Assembly: GCF_019511345.1 (NCBI RefSeq) | Contig: NZ_JAEUAK010000003.1 | Span: 1-64,000 of the forward strand | DNA: 64,000 nt | Source of the DNA: Rhizobium mesosinicum | GTDB taxonomy: Bacteria > Pseudomonadota > Alphaproteobacteria > Rhizobiales > Rhizobiaceae | Direction: 5' to 3' | Shown here: piece by piece, positions 62,584 to 64,000 of the stretch | How positions within the stretch are numbered: the first letter of the stretch is position 1 | Layout: each line of letters starts with the position of its first letter | Notes under the pieces: model-generated | Databases searched by the model: none | Told to the model about the DNA's origin: nothing | What the model saw: only the letters and a program-made list of their open reading frames with translations | Program-made: the position numbers and the translations under genes

Positions 62584-63111
62584 TCACGAGGCCTTGATCT
62601 CGATCTTCCGCTCATTCTTCTTCGCTTCGGCGCTCTTCGGCAGCTTGACCTTCAGAATTCCCTTGGCAAAGCTTGCTTCCACTTTTTGGGCGTCAACGCC
62701 GTCGGGAAGTTGGAAATTGCGCTGGAAGGAGCCGAAGCGGCGCTCGGAGATGTGATACTCTTTCTCCTTTGTCTCTTTTTCTTCCTGCTTCTCGCCCCGG
62801 ATCGTCAGCATGCCGTTGGACAGCTTGACCTCGATGTTCTTCTCATCGAGCCCGGGCACCTCGGCGGTGAGTTCGAACGCGTCGTCCCTCTCGATGACAT
62901 CGACCGCGGGAACCGTCGGCCAGGCGCCAAGCGCCGGCAGAGCGCGTCCGAACAATGCGCGATCGGCCGAACGGCGCGAAAACGGCGTGAAATCGTCAAA
63001 CAAGCGGTCGATCTCCGAGCGAAATGCTTCAAACGGTGACCAGAGGTTGCCAGCCGGCAATGCCGACTTTTCCTCGTTCTTGACTGGAAGTTTCGTTGCT
63101 GTGTCAGCCAT
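62584..63111 (-). CDS. Hsp20/alpha-crystallin small heat-shock protein
   Basis: The 175-residue protein has the alpha-crystallin domain at about residues 70-165 (PAVDVIERDDAFELTAEVPG, NGMLTIRGEKQ, ISERRFGSFQRNFQLP, FAKGILKVKLPK) and an N-terminal arm (FEAFRSEIDRLFDDFTPF). The C-terminal IEIKAS supplies the IxI anchor. It holds unfolding proteins without ATP. TAGGAG precedes ATG at 63111. A box lies 119 bp upstream. Confidence 0.95.
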   Translation of the reverse strand: MADTATKLPVKNEEKSALPAGNLWSPFEAFRSEIDRLFDDFTPFSRRSADRALFGRALPALGAWPTVPAVDVIERDDAFELTAEVPGLDEKNIEVKLSNGMLTIRGEKQEEKETKEKEYHISERRFGSFQRNFQLPDGVDAQKVEASFAKGILKVKLPKSAEAKKNERKIEIKAS

Positions 63112-63229
63112 GATTTTCTCCTAGGTTTGGCAAAGGAGACTGCATCAAAGCGTCCCCAAGGACTTGGTGCAGTCCATGTTCACTCATTAGCGAGCCATTG
63201 CATTAGAGCGATGGAATGGGACAACGACA

Positions 63230-63243
63230 TTGACGCGCATCAA
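63230..63243 (-). promoter_or_regulatory. FNR/FixK-type box
   Basis: TTGACGCGCATCAA lies 119 bp before the hsp20 start. Confidence 0.7.
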
Positions 63244-63572
63244 ACTGTTTGAATAAGCCCATGCGGCAAAACAAGCTCCGAGCGGCAACCTCCAGCGGGA
63301 AAGCGATTTTGCGCCTGTGACGATCATGGTGGGTTAGTCAGATTTCCAACCGAAAGCGTTCTAGCAAGAATAAAACGGCTCTTCATCGAAAGTGGCATGG
63401 GGTCATGTTGGCGGGCACAACAACCGAACCACGATCGGCTGTTGGAGTTGCGCATGTCACAACCAAAACCGCAGAGGCCGGCACGATTGCCCCTACGAAA
63501 CTGTCGGCCGAGCTCGGCATTTCCATCGGGCTTCTGCCTGCCAAAATTTTCTGGAAGGTCCTGCGGCCAGCA
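63244..63572. other. Gene-free spacer
   Basis: No gene is supported in this 330-bp stretch between the hsp20 box and the last Usp gene. Confidence 0.4.
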
Positions 63573-64000
63573 TTAGCGAGGCGTGTGAGTGTCCGTTCCT
63601 TGCCTCTTTTGCGGCCCAATCCTGTCGATATGAACCGAGCAACGGGCATGGTGGGCAATGTGGTCGACGGTCGAGCCGAAGATCTTGTCCAGTATGTCTT
63701 CTCGGTGCGCCGCAACCAGAATCAAATCTGCACCCACCTCGGATGCGACCGCCAGAATGACCTCGTCGGGGCGACCCACGCGGACATGAATGGCAGGCGA
63801 AACGGGTAAAGGTCGGGCGAGGTCGCAAAGCTTCCTTTCGGCTTCCGCGATCACGCTCGTGGCCCAGGCATCCGGCGAGGCCGCTGATAGCGACGGGAAA
63901 CGATCCACGGCGTGGACGAAGTGGAGGGCCCCACCCGGCGCCAGAAGTTCCCGTGAAGTGTCAATAAGATGGTGCACCCTCTCACGAGAGCCCATGCCGA
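63573..64000 (-). CDS. Universal stress protein, cut by the window edge
   Basis: The visible part has SRELLAPGGALHFVHAVDRF and a C-terminal Usp loop (ADLILVAAHREDILDKIFGS, then STVDHIAHHARCSVHI). The normal N-terminal strand (IxVPVD) is missing and probably lies beyond base 64000. It is the fourth Usp gene of the island. Confidence 0.8.
   Translation of the reverse strand, partial: GMGSRERVHHLIDTSRELLAPGGALHFVHAVDRFPSLSAASPDAWATSVIAEAERKLCDLARPLPVSPAIHVRVGRPDEVILAVASEVGADLILVAAHREDILDKIFGSTVDHIAHHARCSVHIDRIGPQKRQGTDTHTPR

Noticed and set aside
63405..63809. Plus-strand frame at the right edge
   Set aside because: It is antisense to the universal stress gene and has no family.

Overview
The window looks like a replicon of a Rhizobiaceae-type alphaproteobacterium (Rhizobium, Sinorhizobium or Agrobacterium relatives). 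The clues are the BigR/Blh sulfide operon, DUF982, DUF1476 and DUF3775 families, an IS66 remnant, and many FixK/FNR-type boxes of the form TTGA(C/T)-N4-(A/G)TCAA. No rRNA, tRNA or CRISPR was seen.

Layout. (1) 0.5-13.4 kb: a small zinc-ribbon-like gene, then a two-gene surface unit. It encodes a 2750-residue exported protein with twelve near-identical 118-residue DUF11-type repeats and, overlapping by ATGA, a 1263-residue outer-membrane-barrel-like partner. A strong hairpin terminator follows. (2) 13.4-19.6 kb: an accessory zone with three type II toxin-antitoxin modules (Phd/VapC; ParD with a frameshifted ParE; a second ParD/ParE-like pair), an AAA+ DUF4143 ATPase behind four exact 22-bp iterons, and IS66, SDR and HlyD remnants. 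(3) 19.3-23.7 kb: divergent XRE and LysR regulators, a cluster of three small exported Ser/Gly-rich proteins (the middle one broken by a stop codon), and a decayed copy of the LysR gene 5' end. (4) 23.7-28.7 kb: a DUF3604 / PpiC-like / HupE-UreJ-like operon and a divergent outer-membrane barrel. (5) 28.7-33.4 kb: a gene graveyard (RND-adaptor, SPW-repeat and DUF3775 remnants) with a GAF protein and a DUF1488-like gene still intact. (6) 33.4-64 kb: a dense stress and low-oxygen island. It holds four universal-stress proteins, CBS, CBS-BON and BON proteins, Hsp20, a GroEL paralogue, HtrA protease, PEP synthase, a phosphotransacetylase-type enzyme, a PRPP synthetase fused to a sensor-like domain, a phosphoribosyltransferase, a degenerate glucokinase, a phasin-like protein, a host-attachment-family protein and an F1-ATPase-inhibitor (zeta)-like protein. 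The BigR/Blh/YeeE/TauE sulfide operon is embedded in it.

Working together. Almost every transcription unit from 27.6 kb to the right edge has an FNR/FixK-type palindrome upstream, often 45-70 bp before the start codon and exactly 57 bp in several cases. A second set of units has a hybrid palindrome, TTGCG-N4-(A/G)TCAA. I read the right half of the window as one large oxygen/redox-controlled dormancy regulon, comparable in gene content to the mycobacterial DosR regulon. It covers proteostasis, envelope quality control, ATP/PEP/PRPP metabolism and ATP-synthase braking. The box sequences, positions and gene families are read from the sequence; the regulator and physiology are inference. Boxes were found by eye, so the list may be incomplete.
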